Assembly (NCBI GenBank): GCA_000499405.2
Contig: HG738139.1
Span: 4,364,616-4,428,615, forward strand
Source of the DNA: Onchocerca volvulus
Lineage: Eukaryota > Nematoda > Chromadorea > Rhabditida > Onchocercidae
DNA: 64,000 nt
Direction of reading: 5' to 3'
Below, one piece after another: positions 1-10,830 of the stretch (positions within the stretch are counted from its first letter, which is position 1; each line of letters opens with the position of its first letter). Under the pieces are notes generated by a model. It was not told where the DNA came from and did not search any database. It was given only the letters and a program-made list of their open reading frames with translations. The translations under genes were made by a program, and so were the position numbers.

Positions 1-765
1 CATATCGTAGCGCCGACTGTATGTTTTGCTGCATATATCACACTTAAACAGTTTCTCATTTGCATGTACTCTTAGACTATGTTCCTTTAGATGACTGCGT
101 AGTGCGAAATCTCTACCACACAGATCACATTTGAATGGTTTTTCAAGTAAATGAGTCTTATTATGTTGTTTCAGATATCTAAGATCACTGAATTCTTTCC
201 CGCAAACATTGCACTTGTACGGTTTCTCGCCTGTATGTATTCGCTTATGCACGTCCATATCGTAGCGCCGACTGTATGTTTTGCTGCATATATCACACTT
301 AAACAGTTTCTCATTTGCATGTACTCTTAGACTATGTTCCTTTAGATGACTGCGTAGTGCGAAATCTCTACCACACAGATCACATTTGAATGGTTTTTCA
401 AGTAAATGAGTCTTATTATGTTGGTTCAGATATCTAAGATCACTGAATTCTTTCCCGCAAGCATTGCACTTGTACGATTTCTCGCCTGTATGTTTTCGCT
501 TATGCACGTTCATATCGTAGCGCCGACTGTATGTTTTGCTGCATATATCACACTTAAACAGTTTTTTCTCATTTGCATGTATCTTCCGATGTCTCAATAG
601 ATTTCTGCGCACTGCGAAATCTTTGCCACATAAAATGCATTTAAATGGGTTTTCATCAGTGTGTGTCTCATTGCGAAATTGCTGATTGAAAGAATATTCG
701 AACTGTCTGTCACTTTTCTGGTGGTGAATTATATCCAATTCTTTTGTGTCATTTTTCTGTTCCAA
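1..765 (-). repeat. 255-bp tandem repeat encoding three-finger blocks
   Basis: The string beginning CATATCGTAGCGCCGACTGT occurs at 1, 256 and 511, an exact 255-bp period (85 codons, three fingers). The first two units differ at only about five positions by eye. The third diverges more from about 560 onward and carries extra bases in one linker. The period is a multiple of three, so the reading frame is kept. Confidence 0.93.
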
Positions 766-813
766 TTGATCAGTTATTCTTGCTTGCACTGGTGGATCAT
801 TTCCATTTGATAT
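1..813 (-). CDS. C2H2 zinc-finger protein, partial (3' part cut by window edge)
   Basis: Read on the minus strand, the exon opens after a 3' splice site (GTTTCAG at 820-814) and stays open for 271 codons to the window edge. About 55 non-finger residues come first, including a cysteine-less degenerate finger ending HTDENPF. At least seven C2H2 fingers follow, plus the start of an eighth. They have the form C-x2-C-x12-H-x3/4-H with TGEKPY-type linkers (for example HTGEKPYKCNVCGKEF). Three finger types alternate: CDICSKTYSRRYDM, CNVCGKEFSDLRYL and CDLCGRDFALRSHL. Family knowledge points to a nuclear DNA-binding (or RNA-binding) protein; the target is unknown. Start codon and first exons lie at higher coordinates and were not found. 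The array grew by tandem duplication (see the 255-bp repeat). Confidence 0.9.
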   Translation of the reverse strand, partial: MSNGNDPPVQARITDQLEQKNDTKELDIIHHQKSDRQFEYSFNQQFRNETHTDENPFKCILCGKDFAVRRNLLRHRKIHANEKKLFKCDICSKTYSRRYDMNVHKRKHTGEKSYKCNACGKEFSDLRYLNQHNKTHLLEKPFKCDLCGRDFALRSHLKEHSLRVHANEKLFKCDICSKTYSRRYDMDVHKRIHTGEKPYKCNVCGKEFSDLRYLKQHNKTHLLEKPFKCDLCGRDFALRSHLKEHSLRVHANEKLFKCDICSKTYSRRYDM

Positions 814-2769
814 CTGAAACCATGCAAATGACTTATTTCACAATATAAAGTGATTTGACAGTTATTTTTCATAAAATCTTTGAGTTTTTAAATTTCTCAT
901 TCATTGCCAAAAAATTCTGTTGCTACCAACACATGCACTGTGGAATTTTTGAATAACAACATTTCATAACCGTTTGATTTTGCTATGCTTTAATAATAAT
1001 TCGGAGAATTTGAAAAGCTGATTTGAAACAAAGGATGACGTAGATACACAAAAAGATTAATAGAGTGATATTTTTGAAATAATTCATGGAATGAAACTAT
1101 TTTCTGTGTTGTACATTGATGTTATGCTAGAGAGTGTAAAATGCAAAACATTGACTTGACTACTTCAATAGTAAAAGGGAAATTGGTAAGGACGATGAAT
1201 GCTCTTCACAGAAGAAAATTCTGCTCTTGGCTAAGGAGGAAAATTTATAAACATTTAATTTCTGTAATCAATGCAATAGCTTGTTCACTTACTGTTACCT
1301 GTGCGATACATGATGGCAAAATAACTGCTACAAAGTAATAAAGCAGCAGCATATTGATTCATAAACGATTTCACCAATAAATGGTAATGCTTGAAGCACA
1401 GAATCTGATGTAGAATTCTGGAAAATATTTTGAAAAATTATTTCACAAAGCATATTTAAATCAAGGGAGAGTGAATCCGAATAAATAATAAAATAGATGC
1501 TACACTAATTGGGGGATTTCGCTGGAGATTGATTTTAAGCATTTCTGCGAGTACGCGATCTATAACCAAATGATTCATAGTGCTCTCAGTCTTTTTTACA
1601 TCTTTATGATAAACTCTTCTTTCGTTTAAATTAGCGGTAAAAGCGATTTAAAAAAAAGCGAGCTTGAAAAGCTTACACTAGTGTGAATGTTTTGTAAAAT
1701 GATGGCAATTTTTCTATGATTTCATCAAAAATCATAGATTTATGTAAATTTATGCGAATAAAAGTCATGATTGCCTCTGCAGTATCAATACTTTATCCGA
1801 CAGCACAATTCAGCGTTATCGTTTAATCCTCTTCTCTTTAAAACATAGAATAAAATCAATCAAATGATTTTTGATAATGAATTATTCATCGCCAAAAAGT
1901 TATGACGTTGCATAATTCAGTGTTTGATCTGTTTTACGCTTGTATCAGCATTACTAATATAATGCGTCATACTTGCTAATAGATAAATAACGAAATTTAT
2001 AGGAAATTGAATATTTCAGATTTAAAAATCTGACTTAATCAAGATTGATTCAGAATAAAAGTTTCAATTTACGTATCAAAATTATCTATGAAAAATGAAA
2101 ATTTATTACTTTTTCTATTCAAAATCTGCAGACAAGGAGCTAGTTTAATACTTGAAATGCTCGTTATATTTGTTAAAATATTAAGTCCTCTTTTGGAAAT
2201 TTTCAAGTCTTAAAATTCCATTCACAGAAATGACAATCAATTTTTTTGTTTGAGAGTATTAGAATTCTTCACTTTAGATATCGCTTTAATCAAGGACATC
2301 ATATTCACATGAACTGATTCTATCAATAGTCTAATTTTTTTATTGGCTAAAAAAAAAGTTTAAATAGTGATGTTGCATATTTGGCAATGTTTGGTTTGTT
2401 TTACGCTTGCAACAGTATTACCAATATAATGCATCATACTGAGTGGTTTCTAGATTTTCAAATAACACAATCCTAGCAAAAAAAATTTCTCTAACTGATG
2501 ACAACATGCATTCTGTTGTTCTAGTTATGTAAAAATATGCTGTCATTCAACTTTACCTTCAAATTAGAAACAAAGATGGAAATAATTAAATGGAAAAGTA
2601 AAAATACAGGTCCATAATAGTTAGTTGAGTTTACAAATGAAAGATTTCATCAAATACCGTTGAGTACTGTGCAAAACTTGAGAGAACATTGAAATTTTTT
2701 TAGTATGGAGAATACTAAAATAAAAAACTTTTTGTATTGATGTATCATCGAACAATAATTTATATAAAT
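814..2769. other. No gene recognised; intron or upstream region of the zinc-finger gene
   Basis: AT-rich, with short ORFs only. It probably contains the intron and 5' flank of the minus-strand zinc-finger gene, but no upstream exon could be matched. A diverged direct repeat at 1896-1980 and 2352-2438 is listed separately. Confidence 0.6.
1896..2438. repeat. Diverged direct repeat, two copies about 458 bp apart
   Basis: Roughly 85 bp at 1896-1980 recur at 2352-2438. The shared core contains CTGTTTTACGCTTG or TTGTTTTACGCTTG, then CAGNATTACNAATATAATGC and TCATACT. The copies differ at many positions, so the duplication is old. No coding potential is seen. Confidence 0.7.
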
Positions 2770-2850
2770 AAAAATGTAAATGCTACCTGTTACTACTCTA
2801 ATAACTCCTCAAGTTCTCCACCGATTTTTTTCAAATTTTAACACAACCTT
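2770..2850 (-). repeat. Dispersed repeat family, copy A
   Basis: It matches the other copies through the order AATGTAAATG, CTGTTAC, CAAGTTCTCCACCGAT, then TCAAATTTTAACACAAC. It is inverted relative to the copies at 4.4, 20.1 and 39.3 kb. See the finding on this family. Confidence 0.6.
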
Positions 2851-2944
2851 GACTTCAAGCAGGAGAGTGATCTTACATAGACCTAATTACTTTTTCTCAC
2901 GTGTCACATACATGACAACTAGAAATAAGTGAAGAGGTGGAGTT

Positions 2945-3125
2945 TATTAGCTCCCCCTTCCCTTTTTTCTTTCATTCTCCTTCTTCCGCGCATCTCTCTA
3001 ACAGTAACAACAGCCAGCCTTCTTTTTTTTCTCTCACTCTCCTATTTCTCCTCATTTCTCTAATAGTAATAACAGTTAGCCTTCCTTTTTTTCTCTCATT
3101 CTCCATCTTCCGCGCATTTCTCTTT
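2945..3125. repeat. CT-rich imperfect tandem repeat, about 62-bp unit, about three copies
   Basis: The unit contains TTTTTTCTCTCATTCTCC, CTTCCGCGCAT and AGTAACAACAGCCAGCCT. The last motif recurs as AGTAATAACAGTTAGCCT 62 bp later (3003 and 3065). The strand is almost pure pyrimidine, and the long ORF across it is only a by-product. Confidence 0.8.
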
Positions 3126-3129
3126 CGTC

Positions 3130-4340
3130 ATTAATGCATACATTCCAATGTCGGCCGTTCTCCAATAATTTCAAAGCTTGACATGCACTGCGGAAAGTAG
3201 CATGTGTAACGCCGTTGACAATTTTTTATTGCTGAAGGAGGTTGGACCGGGCACATTTACTAACATGCAAAAGAAGAACTAAGCACTTTGCATGCATTTA
3301 ATAGCAAAGGCGAATATGGAATAACTCACCGGTTATCTACTTCGATATCACCATTCCACATTTACGTGGTTGCTAATTTACCGCCATCTTCTGTATAAAG
3401 GATATTCATCATTTCTTGTAACTGTATTGGATATTAATACTCGAGGATATCGCTTACAGTATTTTCCGTCTATCATGCATAGTAAATTTGAATTCAGTTT
3501 CATGTATCGTATTTTTTGTCATAACGTTACGATTTCTGCGCCGAACGACGTCATTTGGATATGCGAGTTGTATTTCTTGACGCTTTGATTCGTTGGTTTA
3601 TCCGGCCAGCAAAGTTTTTAATAGCTCTAGCGGTTCTTCAAGCTGAGGCAGTTTAGTTTTTCCAGCGGCGCAACACATTCCTTTCGTTTTTCCATTAAAT
3701 TTCAGAGCCTTGCAATAAAGACATATTTCAGCCATAGAGCTGATGAAAACATGCCGGCTCAAAATATAATCATCAGTTGCGTTGTATCAAAATGCAAAAC
3801 AATTTTAATCGCGTGACTGCTGAACATGGAATCATGTTTTACGCTGATCAAGAAATACTAAAGGTGAAGTAGCACGACATAGTTTCAAAGGGACGACAAA
3901 CATGTTTACCACCAAAATGCTTCAATTCACAGATAAACGACAAAGATCACGTAGCAACAGCAACTATTCGGAGTTCCAAGGGTTCTAGTTCAATAGTTCA
4001 AAGCGACGCAACAGCATCAACAATTCAACAGTGTACTTGAACAGTATTCTTTTCTATCAGCGACAAAGGGAAGAATAACCCAGCGATTAATTTGGCTAGA
4101 TATTCTCTGATAATTGTCTGTTATGACGAATCACTCTTTATCAATCAGTAAAACCTTTCTTAACAGCATCCATCTCTCATACAAGACACAAAATACCTCC
4201 TCGCACCTAATGCTGACCTAGCCGAATCATATTAGAAGAATCAATCTCCAGTCTAACCAAACCACAAATCAAATTACAAAGTTTTTTTTCCTCAACACTA
4301 GAAACATGTTCCTCCTCTTCTCTTTTTTTGCACTTCACCA
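3130..4340. other. Relatively GC-richer non-coding stretch, unassigned
   Basis: Base composition is clearly less AT-rich here than in the surrounding 10 kb, with CG-containing words such as GACGTC, CCGGCC and CAGCGGCGCAACAC. Only short ORFs are present and no protein family is recognised. It could hold 5' exons or the promoter of the zinc-finger gene, a non-coding RNA, or old foreign DNA; nothing decides between these. Confidence 0.4.
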
Positions 4341-4365
4341 GATTGAGCTACAGCAACGCATGTAT

Positions 4366-4430
4366 AAAAACATGCGCGTATTCGAATGCAAAGTTGTGTC
4401 AAAATTTCAGAGCAATAGGTAGGAACTTTT
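4366..4430 (+). repeat. Dispersed repeat family, copy B
   Basis: It contains ACATGCGCGTATTCGAATGC, then AAAGTTGTGTCAAAATTTCA and GGAACTTTTC, in the same order as the longer copy at 39.2 kb. It is partial at its distal end. Confidence 0.6.
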
Positions 4431-7400
4431 CAATATCTAAGATTTTGAATTAATATAGATAAGGCGCGTGTTTAAGGATTTTAGGAGTTTAAGATTTTGA
4501 ACAAACGAATGTTCAGCTAGTATAGAATTGTATTGATATGTCTACTCGATGATATATCAATGCAACCAGTTTTCTAGTGAAATAATCTTTCTGCATAACA
4601 GACATGACTATATGTGTTCAAAATTTAAAAAATGAATTAATTTATTACATAAAATAAAAATTCAGAATTTCAATTTTGTCTAACACATTCATTGTATTCA
4701 AGAAAAATCCAAATTTTTATCAAATAATCAAGAAATCCAAATTTTGCCAGATACATTCATTGAAAAATGGTTTTTCAGTCCATTTTATAAAGAATCCTAA
4801 TTACAGTAGTTCTATTCTTCATTTTAACTTCAAATCCTTTCGACAACCTTGTTTATTTCTAATTTTTTTGATGATAACATGTTTTTTTCACCTTCATGCT
4901 CATGACACTTTTTAGGAAGAGAAATTTTTTTGCGTAAAAAATCTGGCATTATAAATAATTTTCTTCTAAATCCGTTTCGCTGTTTTTTTTTTTTTAATAT
5001 TTTTATATTTTCTACTTTTCTTTTTAAGTTTTTTTAATTGTTGTGTTTTGAATTATTTTGTTGAGAAAGCTTGAACAATTCTTTGCCATTTTTAATTTTC
5101 ATTTTTCTTATATTTGTATCAATTGCTCTATTAAGATATGTATTTAATCTTTAATTTTTATTAACTGCTACAGTTCTTATTGCCTTTCAAATGAATACAA
5201 AAAAATGATCTATTTTGGAGCTTCTGATTATATGATAACTATTTTGCAGAAAAAATTGATGATAATGTTCATTTGCATTTGGATTTTTCCGATTAAGGTG
5301 CGAAATATTATGAATGTTCATGTCTAAGTTTTTGATTTCTAACAAGTTACTTCAGCTTAGTCTAAAATTATAGCGAAATTAATGATAATGATTCGTGATA
5401 AAAATAACCAAAGCAGAATATATCGATAAAAAATAAAGTGCTATTAATAGATTGATATTACGTTATAAAATCGATGCACTGCAATAAGAATCAAAAGACA
5501 TTTCGAAAATCGGAATTTCTTGCGGTATGCATGAAAGTAATAAAATTGAAAAGCTCTGGAATACCAGTTATTTATGTACAATAATTATGTATTTATGTAT
5601 AAATTGAATTAGAAGCCAAAATAATATTATCGTAATTGCGCTGTAATTTAGGTTGATGGTTAGAGAAAAATGGCAATCATATAATACAAAAAAGTTTTTG
5701 ACGATCAACCAAATAAAAGAAGTTCACATAATAATCAAAAGTTTTTTAAGGAATATAATTACTCATTCAAATTGACAAATATCGAAATTGCAATATATTT
5801 ATGCCTGTATAATTATGTATTTATATTTAGTATAAATATTGTATTAATATTCAGCTTGTTTTATCTAATAAAAAAAAAAAACGTTGAAAAAATTCATTTG
5901 TCTTAAATTACTTTTTTGAATGAAGCGAGTAAGAGTAAGTGGAAAAAGTACGGAAATAATACAAAACAATGTTAAAATATATTTCCTTTTAAATTTGTTC
6001 ATGTAATTTTCACCAGTTTTTTGGTAGTCACGAAAAAATTTTAAAAAAGGTTAGTATGTAAAACAGATTAAATAAAAAAATTAAAGATCATTTGATGATT
6101 CAAAGAATATGATAAAATCCTTTGCAAAAATTGCATATTAAAAAGTTTTAGCAAGAAAATGAAATATTTTCTCTAAATGGTGTACTTTTTATTCATCTTG
6201 GGCATTCTGAGAGACTAAATCTTTGAAAAGTAAAAATTTGTTTTTTCTTTCAGCTTATTATTCTGTTTTCGATCACTTAATCAGTTTTTTTTTTTTTAAC
6301 TTTTTTCATTTACTGGATGATATTTGCTTAAAATGTAAACACTTTCTTTCATATCTTTATGCAAAAGAACTTTGTTCAAAATCAATCAATATTATCATTC
6401 TTGAACACAAACTTCTATCTTTGTCCTGAAGTTTTAATTTTGCTACTATTACTATTTAAGCAGCAATTTTTTTCCTTAACTGCAAGTATTTCAAGAAGTT
6501 TGAAAAATTTAAAACTATATGCATACATTAAATAGGCAAAGAATGAAAACAAGCAAATAAAATATTTATGGAATATTGATCGAGACAGCAAATGTATGAA
6601 TATCTTGGAATAATTGCTTGATATCTATTTACCGTAATCTACTTTTTCTGAAAAATTGTTGCCCACTTCGAGTTTATATCGCATTGAATTTCTGCAAATT
6701 TGCATTTTTAATAGGATCAAATAGAGCTATGATATGAATAAAAAAAAAAACTATTTTCTCAAGAAAATTCAAGAAATCGAAAATATTGAACACTTTATTT
6801 TCAAAGCGTGAGCTATGCTGAATCGTTCCTTTTTATGTCTGTTATCTTCTAATTCCTAAATTATATCTAAATGAAGCCAAGATGAATATGGGGTTACAAT
6901 TTTAAACTTACTGAAACTTGGATCTCAAAAATTTAGAATTCGAAAATTTCAATTTTTTATTGAACAGGAAGATCAGTTTTATTGCAAAAATCTTTAGAAT
7001 GTGGAAAACTTGCAGAATTTTTCTTAATTCTATTTTTTTTTCTTTCTGTAAACAGCATATACTACATATATATATATATCAAATTTTTCACTAATTACTC
7101 TCCGTTGGGCTACTTCATTACTTTTATAATTAAAAGCATGAAATACCGTAGTGAGCTCTCTAGAAGAGAAAATAGAATTTTCAGGTGATTGCAAATTTTT
7201 TCGAGTAGGTAATTTTATAGTAAAATAGTCCTCAAAAAGTTAACAGTACCACCAAGACTTCTTCGATTTCTATTTACCGATCAATTTCAAACTTCTATTT
7301 TTCAATTTTTTTTTTTTTTTTTTTTTTTTGAAACTGAGTAAAATTAAAAGGAAACATTCTGCGAATTGAATTTCGTTACTAGAAAAATGTATTGATTTTT

Positions 7401-9857
7401 TAACTTAATGGTGTAATGATGACTTGAGATGATAGATTTTAAACAAAGTAGCTATGATGATAGCAGTGAAGTCATCTGGAAAGTTATTATAATAATCCAG
7501 TAAATTCATCATTAAAAACGATGAAGCATTTTTTTTGGTCAAAATTTGTATTTGAAAAAAAATTAGTGTCTATTTAGAATGCCAATTTTCAAATCTCAAT
7601 ATATATATGGTCTGGATCAAACCTTACTATCGGATGACATTGAAGTTAAATTTAGTATATGATCTATAACTGGGAGAAAATTCAGTGCAAAAAAAAAAAA
7701 AATACTTTATTCATCTCCAGAATGACATAACAATTTTAAGCAATTTTTTCAAATTTGTTTTGTTGCATAAATCCTCATTAGCAATAGATTTTCAAAACAT
7801 TTAATGATCCATTTTTTAATATATATCGATTAGAAAAGTTTGTATTATCACTGATTTTCGAAAAATTGGGGGGAGAAACTTGATAAAGAAAAGAATTTTA
7901 TTCAAAATGATTCTTTTAAAAAACTACCAAAATATTATATTTTTTCTTCAAAGTTTGGCACGAAATGTAATTATTCCCAACTTGATTAGTTTCACTTTTA
8001 AACCTACGGTTATCTCCATGTTATTGACAGCGATAGAGTCAGGTTTCTGTATTAATTTTTTATCTTAGTTCTACTCCATCATTTTTAGATTACTTTTTTC
8101 CAGATGTTTCTTGTTGATTTCTCAAAAATTATCAAATTAAAATTTCAAATTTTTCGAAAAAGTGAAATAATTTGCGTCCCCCAATACGACATAAATTTTC
8201 ATTTCTAGACAAAAACACTCTATTTTAATATTACTTTTAAGAGAGTTTATTAATTACTGCAGCTTACGGAAGCAGGAAAAATTAATTTCGATTTATAGTA
8301 GTACTGAAATGAAATCGAATCGGATATTTTCTGCAACGCGCGGAAGCGAGGTTGTACAATTATTGATTCCTAAGCATTATTTATGTTTAACGAAGTGCTA
8401 CAGGATTTTTTTTTTTTTTGAAACATTCGATTCAATGTTTATTTTTCCGCGTTTAAAATCACTGAAAATTTTCAATCGCAGATCTGATAAAATTATCAGA
8501 ATAAAGAAATATTTGAAGAAATAAATGGTGTTTTTTTTTTTTTTTTTTTGGAAAATACATGCAATCAATAAAAAGACCAAAATAGTTAGAGATCAATCGC
8601 TTAATTTCTTCCTAAATATTCGCCTTAGCTTCATTTAGATAAAACTAGGGATTAACAAAAATAATTAACATGAAAAAGAATAATTCATAATTTGAGCTGA
8701 AATGTTAGGCTTTTCCGAATTTTTTAATCCTGCAAAAAAATCAATGATATTATAGCGCTATACAATCTTATCCTTATTGATCTGATTAAAAACGGTAAAT
8801 GAAACGTAAAAATTTATTCACACTTCGAAGAGAGTACCAATTATTTGAAAGACTTGTTGTAACAAATATTTCTAGACACATTCATTCATTTGCTATCTCA
8901 ATCAAATATTCTGCTTATTTATTATTATTGTTGTACGATGATAAATTGCAGTTAGAAGAAAAAAATAGCATTTGTCATTTTGCAAATTTAATGATAGATC
9001 AAATTGTCGCAAAAATGAAATGAATCTTTCATGAAATGATACTTTTATTTGTGAAAAATTCATTAATCATGCGAATTTCTCATAATTATTATTGCTTTAC
9101 TGCCCATTCTTGTATGAACTAAATGAATAAATTCTTTTTTCTTCTTCAAAATTAGACATGAAATAGTAAATAGTTTTCTAGTTAATCAATGAAAAAAAAC
9201 AAAAAAAAAAATTAGCAATTTAAAGTTCGAAAAATCTTAGATATATTACTTTGAATTTTCAAATATTGGAGGATGATATTTTGTATCTTGATCAAATTAT
9301 TTTGGTTTTTGAAGTGTTTTTTTTTTTTTTTCAAATATTATCATATATTAAAAGAATAAAAAAAATTTGAGCTAAAAAATTTGTAATATAATAAGGTACA
9401 ATATATACATATATAAAGTATTGGTCAATAGTGCCATATAAATTAAAATCTAAAATATGGATTGAATAAAATCTTTCTTTTAGCTAATAATTGTATCATG
9501 CAATAAAAGGAAATTTCACAATTCATTTATTCGAATTGGTTGCTAATTATACTATCCATTTGAACATGTATTAAATCATATAAATTTTTGTAAAATAATT
9601 AAAAAAATTCACTGTGTTGAAAATTTGGGCAATACAATAATTTTCGTCATAAACAATTATTACTGATCATTTTAATTTGCATTAAATCAAAGGGCTTAAG
9701 TTGAGTTGCAGTAAGCGATTCTGAATTTGTCTTATAGAAAATATTGATACACTTATCATGTATGATACCAAGAAAATAAACGTTTAATTAATTTTCTTTT
9801 TGCTTATTCCTTTCTCCGATAAAAACTATTTCCACTTAACATATATCTATAAAAATG
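4431..9857. other. Gene-poor AT-rich stretch
   Basis: Homopolymer A/T runs and short ORFs of biased composition only. No recognisable exon chain, RNA gene or mobile element was seen on either strand. Confidence 0.6.
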
Positions 9858-9930
9858 AAAAATGTAAATGTTCGCTGTTACATTCGACATGACATTGTAA
9901 ATTCTTCACTGATTGATTTGAAAATACATT
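9858..9930 (-). repeat. Dispersed repeat family, copy C
   Basis: It reads AATGTAAATGTTCGCTGTTA, CGACATGACATTGTAAATTC, then TTCACTGATTGATTTGAAAA, matching copies D-F. It abuts the decayed GPCR copy that begins at about 9,930. Confidence 0.7.
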
Positions 9931-10830
9931 GATATTATTTTGTATTGCTGTGATAAATTCAATCTTTATTTTATTTATTTTTTTGTCTAAATACTAAAAA
10001 AAAATAATAAATTGTTCGTAAATGGATCAGTCAGATGAATTTAATATCAAAAAAGTTGAATAATAAATTATTTAAAAAAAAAAAAAAAAAACGGTTTGCA
10101 GATAGATTCAAAAAATATCAGCAAATTAATAAGCAACGAAATATTATTCTGTCTTCGGAAAATCGTAGCGACTTCATGTAGAATCAATTAATCGCTCCAC
10201 AAATTAATTAGAATTGAAATTTTTAAATGCAATTTGCTTATACATTCGAGCCGATAGTTTACATTAAAAAATTTGCATTTTTTAAGTCAAAATCAATTCC
10301 AATAATCATAAATAATTTTATAAAATACAACCACAATCTACTCTTTTTCAATAATTAAGGCAAGAAACAGAACAGAAAAAAAAAAAAAAAATTGACAGAT
10401 TAAAATGCACGCTCGAAAAGTTAATTAAATAGCGAATGTCGAATAGCTAGTACCATGTTACGCTGAATATCACATTGGAATTGATTCCGAAAAATGAAAT
10501 ATTTAGTCATGCCATTTGATGTCGTCAAAGTAACTCATTTGAATAAAATTCAAATTATTTTTCTGAATGATGTTTGAATTCTCTTATATTCAATTTTTTT
10601 TTTTAATTTAATTTTTTTTCTGAAATATTAGTTTATTTTCAGGATAACTAAACTTTTCAGTTGGTTGTTAATTTTTCAGACTTGTGATATTGGAATTGTA
10701 ATTAATCGATTATCTTTCTTTCCGGTAATTATTTTCAACCGATAACTAGACTGCAACCGACTGCGATGTGTTCAAATCTCCTGAAAAATGTCGCTTGCTT
10801 TAGATGGGCAAGAAACTTTGCTATTAATTC
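9930..10830 (+). pseudogene. Decayed partial copy of the neighbouring Srx-type GPCR gene
   Basis: Three blocks line up in order with the intact gene at 14.5-16.3 kb. First, 9,930-10,200 resembles 14,500-14,820: both carry TTTGTATTG, a TAAATTC/TTTTTATTT hydrophobic stretch, AAAAAGTTGAA and CTTCGGAAA. Second, about 10,452-10,486 weakly resembles the TM1-coding segment near 14,860. Third, about 10,676-10,820 resembles exon 16,157-16,287, including the final TTAGATGGG before the donor. All frames are interrupted by stops and most of the middle exons are missing. It looks like an old tandem duplicate; the alignment was done by eye. Confidence 0.65.

Noticed and set aside
2937..3134. 65-codon Ser/Phe-rich ORF
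   Set aside because: It is a reading of the CT-rich 62-bp tandem repeat.
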